64,000 nucleotides of DNA from Mucilaginibacter tundrae (GTDB taxonomy: Bacteria; Bacteroidota; Bacteroidia; Sphingobacteriales; Sphingobacteriaceae): positions 62,001 through 126,000 of the forward strand of contig NZ_JACCBZ010000008.1 in the NCBI RefSeq assembly GCF_013408825.1. The letters are read 5' to 3'. Under the pieces are notes generated by a model, which worked only from the letters and a program-made list of their open reading frames with translations, ran no database searches and was not told the origin of the DNA. The position numbers and the translations under genes are program-made. Of this stretch, positions 8,015 through 16,430 are shown piece by piece; the first letter of the stretch is position 1, and each line of letters starts with the position of its first letter.

Positions 8015-9721
8015 TTAATTCGCGGTAAATTTAACTATTCTGCTGTTTTTGCTGCCATTAAAAGGGTCGGTACGGATAGAAAACATCAATTCATACTGCC
8101 CTTTTTGCTTTGGGGTGACAATTGTAAAGTTGTAATGGGTGCTTTGTCCCGCCTTTAACGCAATATTATTAAAGGTAGTATCTGCATTTTGAATTTTCGC
8201 GTCGCCCTTTTCATCAAAAAAACAAGCTCGTAAAGTAACAGGATGCAGCTGGTTTTTATTACTGAAATTGATGGCGACAGGATAGGGGTTTTTGATGGTC
8301 AGATCGAAAGTGTGTTTTATGCCTGCGGGGAGGCTTATTTTGTAATTGCCGTTATCAACAGTAACCTTTTGGTAGCTGCGCACATCGTTAACCCAGCCCG
8401 TGTACCATTTACCGGCGGGTACTTTTATGGAATCGGTTGTTATGCCCGGCAACTTGTAGGTTAATACATATAAAACACGCTTGTGCTGGATGCTGTCTTC
8501 AATAGGCCAAATATCAAACTGGGTGCCGCGGTAGTATATATCATCGTAAGAAAAGCCTTTGAGCGTATTATTATAATAATCGTATTTAGATGGGTTTTGG
8601 AAGCCCTCGTTAAAAACCACGTAATTATCGCCTGCCCTTTGTTTTACAGCGTATGCCCATTGTTTAAACCCAAACTGGCTTTGCAAACGGCCAATAGGTA
8701 TGCCTGCAATTAATGTTAACCGCACGCACACAATAATAGCAATATTGACATAAGCAACAGGGTAGAACCATTTTGGCAGATTGGGTTTTTGCGCGAAATT
8801 GATAACGATTAACAGGATAAGCGGGGCAAAGGCAATATAAGTCCATTGGGGCTGTACTTCGCCACGAAAAGACGAGATCAGGAAAAATATAGGTGTGCCA
8901 ATGCAGTTAACCATGAGGCAACGGATAAATGCATCTGTAATTTTAGCGGTAAAGCCTTTATAAAATAAGTACCAGCCAATAAGCGGCCCGGCCATTAGTA
9001 TTTGCCCGAGGGGAAATAAGTAAGTGAATTCCGGGTGATACTTTTCGGCTGAGCGCTCAGATAAATGGTAGTTAAGCGAGGGGAAATTATGATGTACCTG
9101 CCACAATATATGTGGGATGAATAGTATACTTGCCAGCGCGACTATCAACCAAAAGGATGGGCGTTTTAATAGTTTGATATTTGATAACACCGTGAAGCCA
9201 ATTAACAATACTGCATGATATTTACTGTAAAGCAGGCAGGCGATGACCAACCCGAGAATAAAAGCTAATAACCAGGTATCCTGCTCGATGTATTTTTGAT
9301 AGAAGTAGTAAAATACCACCGCGAAAAAGAAAAGCGGGGAATCGGGTGTTGTGGTAAAGCCATACATGTGGCACATAAACATGCAGGCGATGACAATTGC
9401 AAACAGCTTGGCGCTTGCATTATATTTTTTTAAAATGAGCCAAAGTATATAAATAGATGCAGTACTAACTGTAATGGTGAGTATCCGCAGCCCGAGCTCG
9501 TTGTGCATGATATTATCGCCAAAGCGGATGAATAGCGCGACCATTGGCGGGTGGTCAAAATAACCCCAATCTAAAAAGCGGGAGTAAAGCCAGTAATAGG
9601 CTTCGTCGGCATGAAGTTCGAAGGTGTAGCCCTGGATGATGTTTAAGATCGTCCATCCCAACAGGAAATACCAGATGATCTTTTTGGATTGATAAGTGGT
9701 ATTTAAAGTGCTATCGGGCAT
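8015..9721 (-). CDS. GT39/ArnT-type lipid-linked glycosyltransferase (PMT family)
   Basis: A 568-residue integral membrane protein. The first periplasmic loop, FELHADEAYYWLYSRFLDWGYFDHPP, has the acidic ADEAYYW and DHPP motifs typical of the GT-C fold PMT/ArnT superfamily. About ten to eleven hydrophobic helices follow to around residue 340, then a soluble periplasmic C-terminal domain of about 200 residues with beta-rich sequence. Family members move a sugar from a polyprenyl phosphate carrier onto lipid or protein on the outer face of the inner membrane. The acceptor here is unknown. It is the first gene of a likely two-gene unit with the outer-membrane protein at 6940-7989. Confidence 0.85.
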   Translation of the reverse strand: MPDSTLNTTYQSKKIIWYFLLGWTILNIIQGYTFELHADEAYYWLYSRFLDWGYFDHPPMVALFIRFGDNIMHNELGLRILTITVSTASIYILWLILKKYNASAKLFAIVIACMFMCHMYGFTTTPDSPLFFFAVVFYYFYQKYIEQDTWLLAFILGLVIACLLYSKYHAVLLIGFTVLSNIKLLKRPSFWLIVALASILFIPHILWQVHHNFPSLNYHLSERSAEKYHPEFTYLFPLGQILMAGPLIGWYLFYKGFTAKITDAFIRCLMVNCIGTPIFFLISSFRGEVQPQWTYIAFAPLILLIVINFAQKPNLPKWFYPVAYVNIAIIVCVRLTLIAGIPIGRLQSQFGFKQWAYAVKQRAGDNYVVFNEGFQNPSKYDYYNNTLKGFSYDDIYYRGTQFDIWPIEDSIQHKRVLYVLTYKLPGITTDSIKVPAGKWYTGWVNDVRSYQKVTVDNGNYKISLPAGIKHTFDLTIKNPYPVAINFSNKNQLHPVTLRACFFDEKGDAKIQNADTTFNNIALKAGQSTHYNFTIVTPKQKGQYELMFSIRTDPFNGSKNSRIVKFTAN

Positions 9722-9837
9722 TCAAATTGTATGTTGGTTACAGGCCGTAAAGTTATAATAAAACCGGGAAGCTGTAAGTGTGCCAAACACCTGCCTTATT
9801 AAAATATTTTATGCACATTAGCCGAAATTTTATCACA

Positions 9838-10293
9838 ATGAAAAGAGCTATTGAAATTATAAAACAACCACGCCAAAAGATACTTGATGAAATAAACCAT
9901 TTAAGTGTTGAGCAATTAAACAAGATACCTGAAGGATTCAATAACAACATCATTTGGAACCTTGGGCATATGATAGCGTCGCAGCAGGGCATTTGCTATA
10001 AGCGTGCCGGTTTAAACGTTAGGGTAGATGAGGCATTTTTTAATGCCTACAAACCCGAAACTAAACCCGAAGGTTTTGTTGACGGGGCAGGCGTTGAAGA
10101 GATTAAAAAAATGTTATTCACTACGCTTGAGCAATTAGAAGCCGATTATGATAACGGTGCGATTAGCAATTATACATCATTTGTTACCCGTTATAATATC
10201 CCGTTAAGCAGCATTGACGAAGCGATAGCCTTTTTGCCTTTTCATGAAGGCTTGCATATTGGCTATATTATGAGTTTGAGGAAGCTAGTGTAA
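9838..10293 (+). CDS. DinB superfamily protein
   Basis: A 151-residue four-helix-bundle protein with the spaced histidines expected for a DinB/YfiT-type metal site: the WNLGHMIAS motif in helix 2 and FHEGLHIGYI in the last helix. Members bind a divalent metal, and several act as thiol-dependent transferases (bacillithiol or mycothiol S-transferases), but function cannot be assigned here. The start is taken at the ATG at 9838 (MKRAIEII); an upstream in-frame ATG at 9778 would add 20 residues with no family resemblance. It is divergent from the glycosyltransferase and followed by the dispersed element at 10300-10575. Confidence 0.8.
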   Translation: MKRAIEIIKQPRQKILDEINHLSVEQLNKIPEGFNNNIIWNLGHMIASQQGICYKRAGLNVRVDEAFFNAYKPETKPEGFVDGAGVEEIKKMLFTTLEQLEADYDNGAISNYTSFVTRYNIPLSSIDEAIAFLPFHEGLHIGYIMSLRKLV

Positions 10294-10299
10294 GAAATG

Positions 10300-10575
10300 A
10301 CTGTACCAAAAGTGGAATAAATCGGAACATTTTGCGCGTTTTTTCTGAAATAAAAGCTATAAAAAGTGCGATTTTTCTATCAGAAATGAGCGAAAAATAG
10401 ATAAAAAGTGATGCTTTTTGGTCGTTTTTAGGTCTAAAATGGGCTGTTTTTGGTCGCAAAACGCAAAAAAAAGATTATAAAAACCCGCTTTTTAGGGTCG
10501 TTTAGGGCGTTTTTGGGGCGAAAAGTGTACCAAATGTACCAACTGTTCCACTTGTTTCGTGGTACAGTTGGTACA
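10300..10575. repeat. Dispersed GTACCA-iteron element, copy A
   Basis: A 276-bp non-coding stretch between two convergent genes. Its right end holds four 9-bp iterons at 10526-10561 (TGTACCAAA, TGTACCAAC, TGTTCCACT, TGTTTCGTG) followed by GTACAG. The same end forms a 17-bp stem with one mismatch (10535-10551 with 10559-10575, 7-nt loop). The body is AT-rich with recurring CGTTTTT motifs, and the far end again has GTACCA and GGAACA. A related copy lies inverted at 63026-63278. In both, the iteron end is 8-10 bp from the stop codon of the adjacent gene. Short open frames over it are accidental. Confidence 0.75.
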
Positions 10576-10585
10576 AAAATGTCAA

Positions 10586-11563
10586 TTAACTATGCCCTTG
10601 TATGGAGTGTGGTTTGTAAGGTTCTTCGAGTTTTTTAATTTCCTCGTCACTTAGTTTTAATGATAGCGCTGCAACCGCATCTTCCAAATGGCCGGGTTTG
10701 CTGGCACCAATGATTGGCGAAGTAATTGTGGGTTTGGTTAACATCCATGCCATAGCCACTTGCGCATTTGGAACGCTATGTTGATGGGCGATCTCGGTAA
10801 CACGTTTTACAATTTCCATATCGGCGTCCTCTGTATATAATGATTTGCCGAAAGCGTCGGTTTGAGCACGTTTGGTATCATTGCGCTCCTCGGGTTTGCG
10901 GGTCAGCACGCCACGCGCCAATGGCGACCATGGGATAACAGCTATTTTCTGATCCTCACACAGCGGTAGCATTTCGCGTTCTTCTTCACGATAGATTAAG
11001 TTGTAATGCGGTTGCATGGATATGAATTTGGTCCAGCCGTTTAGCTCTGATGTATACAAAGCCTTGGCGAACTGCCAGCTATACATGGATGATGCGCCAA
11101 TGTACCTTGCTTTACCTGCTTTAACTACATCGTGCAATGCTTCCATGGTTTCTTCAATTGGGGTATCATAATCCCAGCGATGGATCTGGTAGAGGTCGAC
11201 GTAATCAGTGCCTAAACGTTTCAAACTGGCATCAATAGCGCTCATAATATGTTTACGGGATAGGCCTTTATCGTTTGGACCCGGGCCCATAGGGTTGAAT
11301 ACTTTGGTAGCCAGCACATAATCGTCGCGTTTAGCAAAATCCTTTAGGGCACGGCCTACCACTTCCTCACTTTTGCCGGCGGTGTACACATCCGCAGTGT
11401 CAAAAAAGTTAATACCCAGTTCAAGTGCTTTTTTGATGAATGGGCGGCTTTGTTCTTCGTTCAATGCCCATGGCCAGCGGGTATCAGGTTCGCCATATGT
11501 CATAGTGCCGAGACATAACTTTGAAACGGTTATTCCGGTATTTCCAAATCTTGTAAATTCCAT
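10586..11563 (-). CDS. Aldo/keto reductase
   Basis: A 325-residue TIM-barrel NADPH-dependent oxidoreductase with the complete AKR signature: FFDTADVYTAGKSEEVVG (catalytic Asp and Tyr), VLATKVF (Lys) and YQIHRWD (His). The C-terminal cofactor-binding segment SPIIGASKPGHLEDAV is present. Members reduce aldehydes and ketones in the cytoplasm; sequence features (SRKHIMSAIDASLKRLGTDY, ETMEALHDVV) fit the AKR11/13-like YajO group. The physiological substrate is unknown. The ATG at 11563 gives the conserved MEFTRFGNTGITVSKLCLGT N-terminus. The 3' end abuts the repeat at 10300-10575. Confidence 0.93.
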   Translation of the reverse strand: MEFTRFGNTGITVSKLCLGTMTYGEPDTRWPWALNEEQSRPFIKKALELGINFFDTADVYTAGKSEEVVGRALKDFAKRDDYVLATKVFNPMGPGPNDKGLSRKHIMSAIDASLKRLGTDYVDLYQIHRWDYDTPIEETMEALHDVVKAGKARYIGASSMYSWQFAKALYTSELNGWTKFISMQPHYNLIYREEEREMLPLCEDQKIAVIPWSPLARGVLTRKPEERNDTKRAQTDAFGKSLYTEDADMEIVKRVTEIAHQHSVPNAQVAMAWMLTKPTITSPIIGASKPGHLEDAVAALSLKLSDEEIKKLEEPYKPHSIQGHS

Positions 11564-11698
11564 AATGTATTGTTTATTAAATTACAAATGGAAGGTAGGG
11601 TAAGTTTGCTTTTTTAGAGAAAAAGGAGGGTAATAATTGTGTTACCCTTCCGCATGAAAATGCTAAATTAAAAATCGGTAAATTCGCACAAAAAAAGC

Positions 11699-11896
11699 AT
11701 GGACGAATTCAACAAAGAAATAGACGCGATAGGGGTAAAGAATGCAATTGAGATTACAGGAGATTTAAAAGACTATTTCAAAATCATCCAACGTCCTAAT
11801 AAGAGCTATAAAATTGTTTGGGAGAAAAAAGCCTCAACCCACATTAAGCATAAAGTTACCGCGGTAGTGAAGAAGTATTTTATACCGACTTTTTAA
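11699..11896 (+). CDS. Small uncharacterised basic protein
   Basis: A 65-residue protein with no recognised domain, signal peptide or membrane helix. It is lysine-rich, with alternating charged and hydrophobic residues and a C-terminal KKYFIPTF. A TAAATTCG box at 11679-11686, one base from the TAnnTTTG -7 consensus, precedes the ATG, and a terminator follows at 11926-11962, which supports it as a real single gene. Function cannot be inferred. Confidence 0.55.
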   Translation: MDEFNKEIDAIGVKNAIEITGDLKDYFKIIQRPNKSYKIVWEKKASTHIKHKVTAVVKKYFIPTF

Positions 11897-11925
11897 GAGT
11901 CTATTTAAAAAGGGTAAAAACAATA

Positions 11926-11962
11926 AAAAAGCCCGGCTGTAATTTACAACCAGGCTTTATAT
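11926..11962. terminator. Terminator between the small gene and odhB
   Basis: An imperfect 15-bp stem with arms AAAGCCCGGCTGTAA (11928-11942) and TTACAACCAGGCTTT (11944-11958), A-tract on the left and T-rich on the right. It probably serves both convergent genes. Confidence 0.7.
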
Positions 11963-11968
11963 TTTAAC

Positions 11969-11995
11969 GTTCCCCCTTCAGGGGGCTAGGGGGTT
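11969..11995. repeat. C-rich dispersed repeat, short copy
   Basis: GTTCCCCCTTCAGGGGGC followed by TAGGGGGTT, a small palindrome that overlaps the odhB stop codon. It resembles the C-rich repeats at 18643-18716 and 59957-59986, which belong to a family of intergenic palindromes. Confidence 0.6.
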
Positions 11996-13247
11996 AAACG
12001 CCTAATAATAATCTTGACGGATCTTCCAGTAATTGTTTAACCCTTACCAGGAAGCTAACCGACTCACGACCATCGATGATACGGTGATCATATGATAGCG
12101 CAACATACATCATCGGGCGGATAACTACTTGTCCGTTTACAGCAACAGGGCGCTCAATAATATTGTGCATACCTAGTATTGCCGATTGCGGTGAGTTAAT
12201 GATGGGGGTTGATAACATTGAGCCGAAAACACCACCATTGGTAATGGTAAATGTACCACCAGTCATTTCTTCCAGCGATAGTTTGTTATCGCGGGCTTTA
12301 ACAGCAAGTGCTGCAACCGCTTTCTCAATACCTGCAAGACTCAAGCTTTCCGCGTTACGGATAACCGGTACCACTAAACCTTTTGGTGCAGATACAGCGA
12401 TAGAGATATCAGCATAATTGCTGTAAACTACTTCTTCGCCTTCAATACGTGCGCCAACAGCAGGCCAATCTTTCAATGCCTCGGTAACCGCTTTGGTAAA
12501 GAATGACATAAAGCCTAAGCCAACACCATATTTCTCTTTAAACTTATCTTTGTATTTGGCACGAAGCTCCATAATTGGGGCCATATCCACTTCGTTAAAA
12601 GTGGTTAACATCGCGGTTTCGTTTTTAACTGTTACTAAGCGTTTAGCAACAGTTTTGCGTAACGACGACATTTTTTCGCGTTTCTCAGTACGTTCGCCTG
12701 TTTGTGCTACCGGAGCAGGAGCTGCAACAGGTGCCGCTTTTGGGGCAGGAGCAGCAGCCGGCGCGCTTTGCGCATTAAGAGCATCTTCCTTGGTAATTCT
12801 TCCGGCAACGCCGTTACCATTTACGCTGGCAGGATCAATACCTTTTTCAGCTAATATTTTTGCAGCAGCAGGCGATGGTGTGCCCGATGCGTAAGTAGCT
12901 TGTTTTGATGTTTCAGCAGTTGTTAAAGCTAATTTTTCCTCTTCCTTAGCTTCTTCTTTCGTTGGAGTAGCAGTTGTTGCTGCTGCCGTAGCAGGAGCCG
13001 CTGCAGTGGCGCCACTTTCTTCAATAGTACAAACTATTGCACCAATAGGTAATACATCGCCTTCTTTAGCTATTGTTTTTAAAGTTCCGGCTTTTTCGGC
13101 AGTAAGCTCGAAAGTTGCTTTGTCTGATTCTAATTCAGCAATTACTTCATCCATTTGTACTGCATCGCCGTCTTTTTTTAACCACGATGCCAGTGTTACT
13201 TCGGTAATTGATTCGCCAACCGGCGGAACTTTGATCTCTAAACTCAT
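11994..13247 (-). CDS. odhB: 2-oxoglutarate dehydrogenase E2, dihydrolipoyl succinyltransferase
   Basis: A 417-residue E2 with the standard order: a lipoyl domain at residues 1-75 whose lipoylated lysine is K43 in ESDKATFEL; an Ala/Pro linker; a peripheral-subunit-binding domain at about 118-158 ([20 protein letters not shown]); a second Ala/Pro linker; and the acyltransferase domain ending in [13 protein letters not shown] with the catalytic His near residue 388 and Asp near 392. It passes the succinyl group from E1 to CoA in the TCA cycle. It lies 85 bp after odhA on the same strand, the usual E1-E2 operon order. E3 (lipoamide dehydrogenase) is not in the window. The odhA-odhB gap has two GGAGCGAGG repeats. 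Confidence 0.97.
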   Translation of the reverse strand: MSLEIKVPPVGESITEVTLASWLKKDGDAVQMDEVIAELESDKATFELTAEKAGTLKTIAKEGDVLPIGAIVCTIEESGATAAAPATAAATTATPTKEEAKEEEKLALTTAETSKQATYASGTPSPAAAKILAEKGIDPASVNGNGVAGRITKEDALNAQSAPAAAPAPKAAPVAAPAPVAQTGERTEKREKMSSLRKTVAKRLVTVKNETAMLTTFNEVDMAPIMELRAKYKDKFKEKYGVGLGFMSFFTKAVTEALKDWPAVGARIEGEEVVYSNYADISIAVSAPKGLVVPVIRNAESLSLAGIEKAVAALAVKARDNKLSLEEMTGGTFTITNGGVFGSMLSTPIINSPQSAILGMHNIIERPVAVNGQVVIRPMMYVALSYDHRIIDGRESVSFLVRVKQLLEDPSRLLLGV

Positions 13248-13332
13248 AATTGTTATTTTGTTATCGGAGCGAGGGTGGAGGAGCGAGGTGCGAAAAGCAA
13301 GTCATCCCGCTCTTCGCCTTGTCTACCAGCCA

Positions 13333-16134
13333 CTAATCTGCGCTGGCCGTAGCCATTTTTTGTGTTGTTTTGTTTATTTTTTCTTTTAATACAGGGCCAA
13401 CAGGCGATTCAAATGCTTTAGCAATGATGTGTAATTGTTGCGCGGCATGTTGTTTAGCGAATCCAGTCGCGGTGCTGCTGCCTTCCAAACGGGAAATAAC
13501 GTCTAGTTTTAATATATCGTCCTTGCGGAATTTGCGGCACATATATGGCCAGGCTCCCATGTTTTCCGGTTCTTCCTGTACCCATATAAATTCAGTGGCT
13601 TTGCCGTATTTAGATTTTATTTTAGCCATTTGCTGTACAGGTGTTGGATATAACTGCTCTATACGAACAATTGCTACATCTTTACGCTGATCAGTTTGTT
13701 GTTTATCCAGCAAATCATAGTATATTTTACCTGAGCAGAATAATACGCGTTTAACTTTTTTAGCATCCGCGAAATTATCATCAATAACCTCTTGGAATTT
13801 ACCTTCGGTGAAATCGATCAGTGGTGATACACATTTAGGGCTGCGAAGCAAACTCTTAGGTGTAAATACGATCAATGGTTTACGGAAATCGCGGTAAATC
13901 TGGCGGCGTAATATATGGAAGAAGTTTGCAGGGGTAGTACAATTAGCAACCTGAATATTATTATCAGCACAAAGCTCCATAAAACGCTCGATACGCGCTG
14001 ATGAGTGCTCAGGACCCTGGCCTTCGTAACCATGTGGCAACAACATTACTAAACCGTTACCACGTTGCCATTTTGTTTCAGCGCTGGCTACATATTGATC
14101 AACGATGATTTGCGCACCGTTAAAGAAGTCACCAAATTGAGCTTCCCAAATAGTTAATGCGTTAGGGTTGGCTAAAGCATAACCATATTCAAAGCCCAAT
14201 ACACCGTACTCAGATAATAATGAATTATAGATGCTGAATTTTGCATCAGTTTCTATAGTATCAAGCGGAGTATACTCCTGTTCAGAATCAGCAAGTGTTA
14301 ACACCGCATGGCGATGAGAGAATGTACCACGTTTAACGTCTTCTCCGCTTAGTCTAACTGAATGACCGTCTTTTAATAAAGTGCCGTAAGCTAATAATTC
14401 GCCCATAGCCCAGTCAAATACCTGGGTTTGGTTAACCATTGCTGCACGATCCTGGAATAATTTTTCTATCTTTTTGAAGAATTCTTTATCTTTTGGCAAT
14501 TCAGTAAGTGATTTCCCAATAGCTAATAACTCGTCTTTAGGTACAGCGGTATCGGTTTTCGCGATAGTTTCCTTTTCAGTAGCTATATGCAAGCCTTGCC
14601 ATGCACCTTCAAACATCGGGATAGCATTGGTAAAGCGTTCTTCTGCTTTTGATTCGTCTAACTGTGATTGTAAAAGATCACGAAATTTTTTCTCAGATTC
14701 TTTTGCCAGTTCATCAGTAATCGAACCTTCTGCCAAAAGTTTATCTAAATAAACTTTGCGCGGATTTTCATGAGCATCAATGGCTTTGTATAATACTGGT
14801 TGAGTGAACTTTGGTTCATCAGCCTCATTATGACCATAACGACGGTAGCACAAAATATCAATAAATACATCGCTGTGGAAAGCCTGACGGTATTCCATAG
14901 CTAAGTTAATTACATAAGTAACCGCCTCAACATCATCGCCATTAACGTGGAAAACCGGCGACAGCACGGTTTTGGCAACATCAGTACAATAGGTGCTTGA
15001 GCGGGCATCAAGGTAGTTGGTTGTAAAGCCAATCTGGTTATTGATTACAAGATGGATGGTACCGCCGGTGCTATAGCCATTCAGTTTTTCCATTTGTAAA
15101 ACCTCATAAACTATACCCTGGCCAGCAACTGATGCATCACCATGGATCAATATTGGCGCGATCTTTTCTTCGTCGCCATTATATTTAAAGTCGATTTTTG
15201 AGCGGGTAAGGCCTTCAACAACCGGGTCAACCGCCTCTAGGTGCGAAGGGTTAGGGCAAAGGCTCAGGTGAACATTTTTACCATCATCTGTTTTTACGTC
15301 GGTTGAATAACCTAAGTGATATTTAACGTCACCACTAAATGGTGAATCCTCGTCGTAATTTTTACCTTCAAACTCAAAAAAGATCTCCTTATAGGTTTTC
15401 TTCATGATGTTTGCCAGCACGTTTAAACGGCCACGGTGAGCCATCCCAATAATGTACTCCTGGATGCCTAACGACGACCCTTTTTGAATAACAGAATCAA
15501 GAGCAGGAATAATGGCTTCGGCCCCTTCTAACGAAAAACGTTTTTGGCCCAAAAATTTGGTGCCTAAAAAGTTTTCAAATATTACGGCCTGGCTAAGTTT
15601 CTCAAACATTAGCCTTTTTTGGTCAACAGTGAATGAAGGTGTGTTGCGGGTACGCTCCATGCGCTCTTCAAACCATTTTATTTTTATCGGGTTGCGTACG
15701 TAGCGGTATTCGGCACCAATGGTACGGCAATAAGTGTCTTCTAAAGCCTGGCGAATGTCGCGTAACTTGGCGGGGCCTAAGCCAATCTCGACACCTGCAT
15801 TAAATACAGTGTCCATATCAGCCTCGCTTAAACCAAATGTTTCCAGTTCTTTGCCAGGGAAGTATTGGCGGCGCTCGCGTACTGGGTTTGTGGTGGCAAA
15901 CAGATGGCCGCGTGTGCGGTACCCGTTTATCATGTTCAGTACGTTAATCTCTTTCAAAAAGTGCTCAGGAGTTTCGGCAGTTACTGAGGTTGCTTCGGCA
16001 CCACGGCCAAAATCAAAACCTTCAAAAAACTTCTGCCATCCAAAATCAACCGAGGCGGGGTTTTGCTTATATTCTTCGTATAGGGAATCAATAAAAGCTG
16101 CGTTAGCGCTATTTATATAATTTAGGCGATCCAT
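13333..16134 (-). CDS. odhA: 2-oxoglutarate dehydrogenase E1 component
   Basis: A 933-residue thiamine-diphosphate enzyme of the usual length, decarboxylating 2-oxoglutarate and transferring the succinyl unit to the lipoyl arm of OdhB. Visible landmarks are the N-terminal FIDSLYEEYKQNPASVDFGWQ tail that binds E2, GMAHRGRLNVL in the ThDP domain, HGDASVAGQGIVYE with the Mg/ThDP motif, and RYGHNEADEP. The C-terminal half carries LLPHGYEGQGPEHSSARIER. The start is taken at 16134 (MDRLNYINSANAAF); a longer frame to 16173 would run over the promoter at 16161-16168. With odhB it forms a two-gene operon. Confidence 0.97.
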   Translation of the reverse strand: MDRLNYINSANAAFIDSLYEEYKQNPASVDFGWQKFFEGFDFGRGAEATSVTAETPEHFLKEINVLNMINGYRTRGHLFATTNPVRERRQYFPGKELETFGLSEADMDTVFNAGVEIGLGPAKLRDIRQALEDTYCRTIGAEYRYVRNPIKIKWFEERMERTRNTPSFTVDQKRLMFEKLSQAVIFENFLGTKFLGQKRFSLEGAEAIIPALDSVIQKGSSLGIQEYIIGMAHRGRLNVLANIMKKTYKEIFFEFEGKNYDEDSPFSGDVKYHLGYSTDVKTDDGKNVHLSLCPNPSHLEAVDPVVEGLTRSKIDFKYNGDEEKIAPILIHGDASVAGQGIVYEVLQMEKLNGYSTGGTIHLVINNQIGFTTNYLDARSSTYCTDVAKTVLSPVFHVNGDDVEAVTYVINLAMEYRQAFHSDVFIDILCYRRYGHNEADEPKFTQPVLYKAIDAHENPRKVYLDKLLAEGSITDELAKESEKKFRDLLQSQLDESKAEERFTNAIPMFEGAWQGLHIATEKETIAKTDTAVPKDELLAIGKSLTELPKDKEFFKKIEKLFQDRAAMVNQTQVFDWAMGELLAYGTLLKDGHSVRLSGEDVKRGTFSHRHAVLTLADSEQEYTPLDTIETDAKFSIYNSLLSEYGVLGFEYGYALANPNALTIWEAQFGDFFNGAQIIVDQYVASAETKWQRGNGLVMLLPHGYEGQGPEHSSARIERFMELCADNNIQVANCTTPANFFHILRRQIYRDFRKPLIVFTPKSLLRSPKCVSPLIDFTEGKFQEVIDDNFADAKKVKRVLFCSGKIYYDLLDKQQTDQRKDVAIVRIEQLYPTPVQQMAKIKSKYGKATEFIWVQEEPENMGAWPYMCRKFRKDDILKLDVISRLEGSSTATGFAKQHAAQQLHIIAKAFESPVGPVLKEKINKTTQKMATASAD

Positions 16135-16160
16135 GTGTAAAACCAATCTATTAAACGGTA

Positions 16161-16183
16161 CAAAAGTAAGCATATGTGCTTAC
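16161..16183 (-). promoter_or_regulatory. odhA promoter -7 box overlapped by an inverted repeat
   Basis: On the minus strand TACTTTTG (forward 16161-16168) matches TAnnTTTG and lies 27 bp before the odhA ATG at 16134. It overlaps a 7-bp inverted repeat (GTAAGCA at 16166-16172, TGCTTAC at 16177-16183, 4-nt spacer), a layout expected of a repressor operator. Confidence 0.45.
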
Positions 16184-16430
16184 AAACTTTAAATTTAATT
16201 TATAAAACATTCATTAAAATTGAAATAAGGTGGTTGTTATTAAAAAATAACTAGTGTGTTACCTTAGTGTAACAGTTTATGAAGAAAATCGCGCACATAA
16301 GATACCCCTTCCAAAAGCACTGCAAGGAGGCCTATGATAATGGTAAATGATTAAAAAGAATTCATGATTGTGGCGTTTATACTTATATAGACGAAATAAG
16401 ATACTTAAAGTTACTTATTAAATTTTTAGT
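16184..16430. other. AT-rich gap between odhA and the cryptochrome gene
   Basis: No credible gene was seen in this stretch. It holds a small inverted repeat TGTTAC / GTAACA (16257-16274) and a 23-codon ATG frame from 16278 that stops early and is not convincing. The remainder may carry unrecognised regulatory sequence. Confidence 0.4.

Noticed and set aside
10526..10561. Four 9-bp iterons considered as a CRISPR or replication-origin signal
   Set aside because: The repeats are contiguous without spacers and too short for CRISPR; no rep gene, DnaA-box cluster or parS is nearby, so an origin is not supported.
10268..10638. Short frames on both strands across the iteron element
   Set aside because: Low-complexity frames produced by AT-rich repeat sequence; not conserved in copy B.
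13006..13389. Plus-strand frame opposite the odhB start and odhA end
   Set aside because: Antisense frame over clear minus-strand genes, with an implausible amino acid composition.
15734..16120. Plus-strand frame opposite the odhA N-terminal region
   Set aside because: Complement of an essential conserved region; no start signals or family resemblance.
16134..16173. Upstream extension of odhA to 16173
   Set aside because: The extension reads through the TAnnTTTG box and palindrome at 16161-16183, and the family N-terminus starts at 16134.
16278..16349. 23-codon ATG frame in the odhA-cryptochrome gap
   Set aside because: Too short, no export signal, no terminator and no neighbouring similarity.
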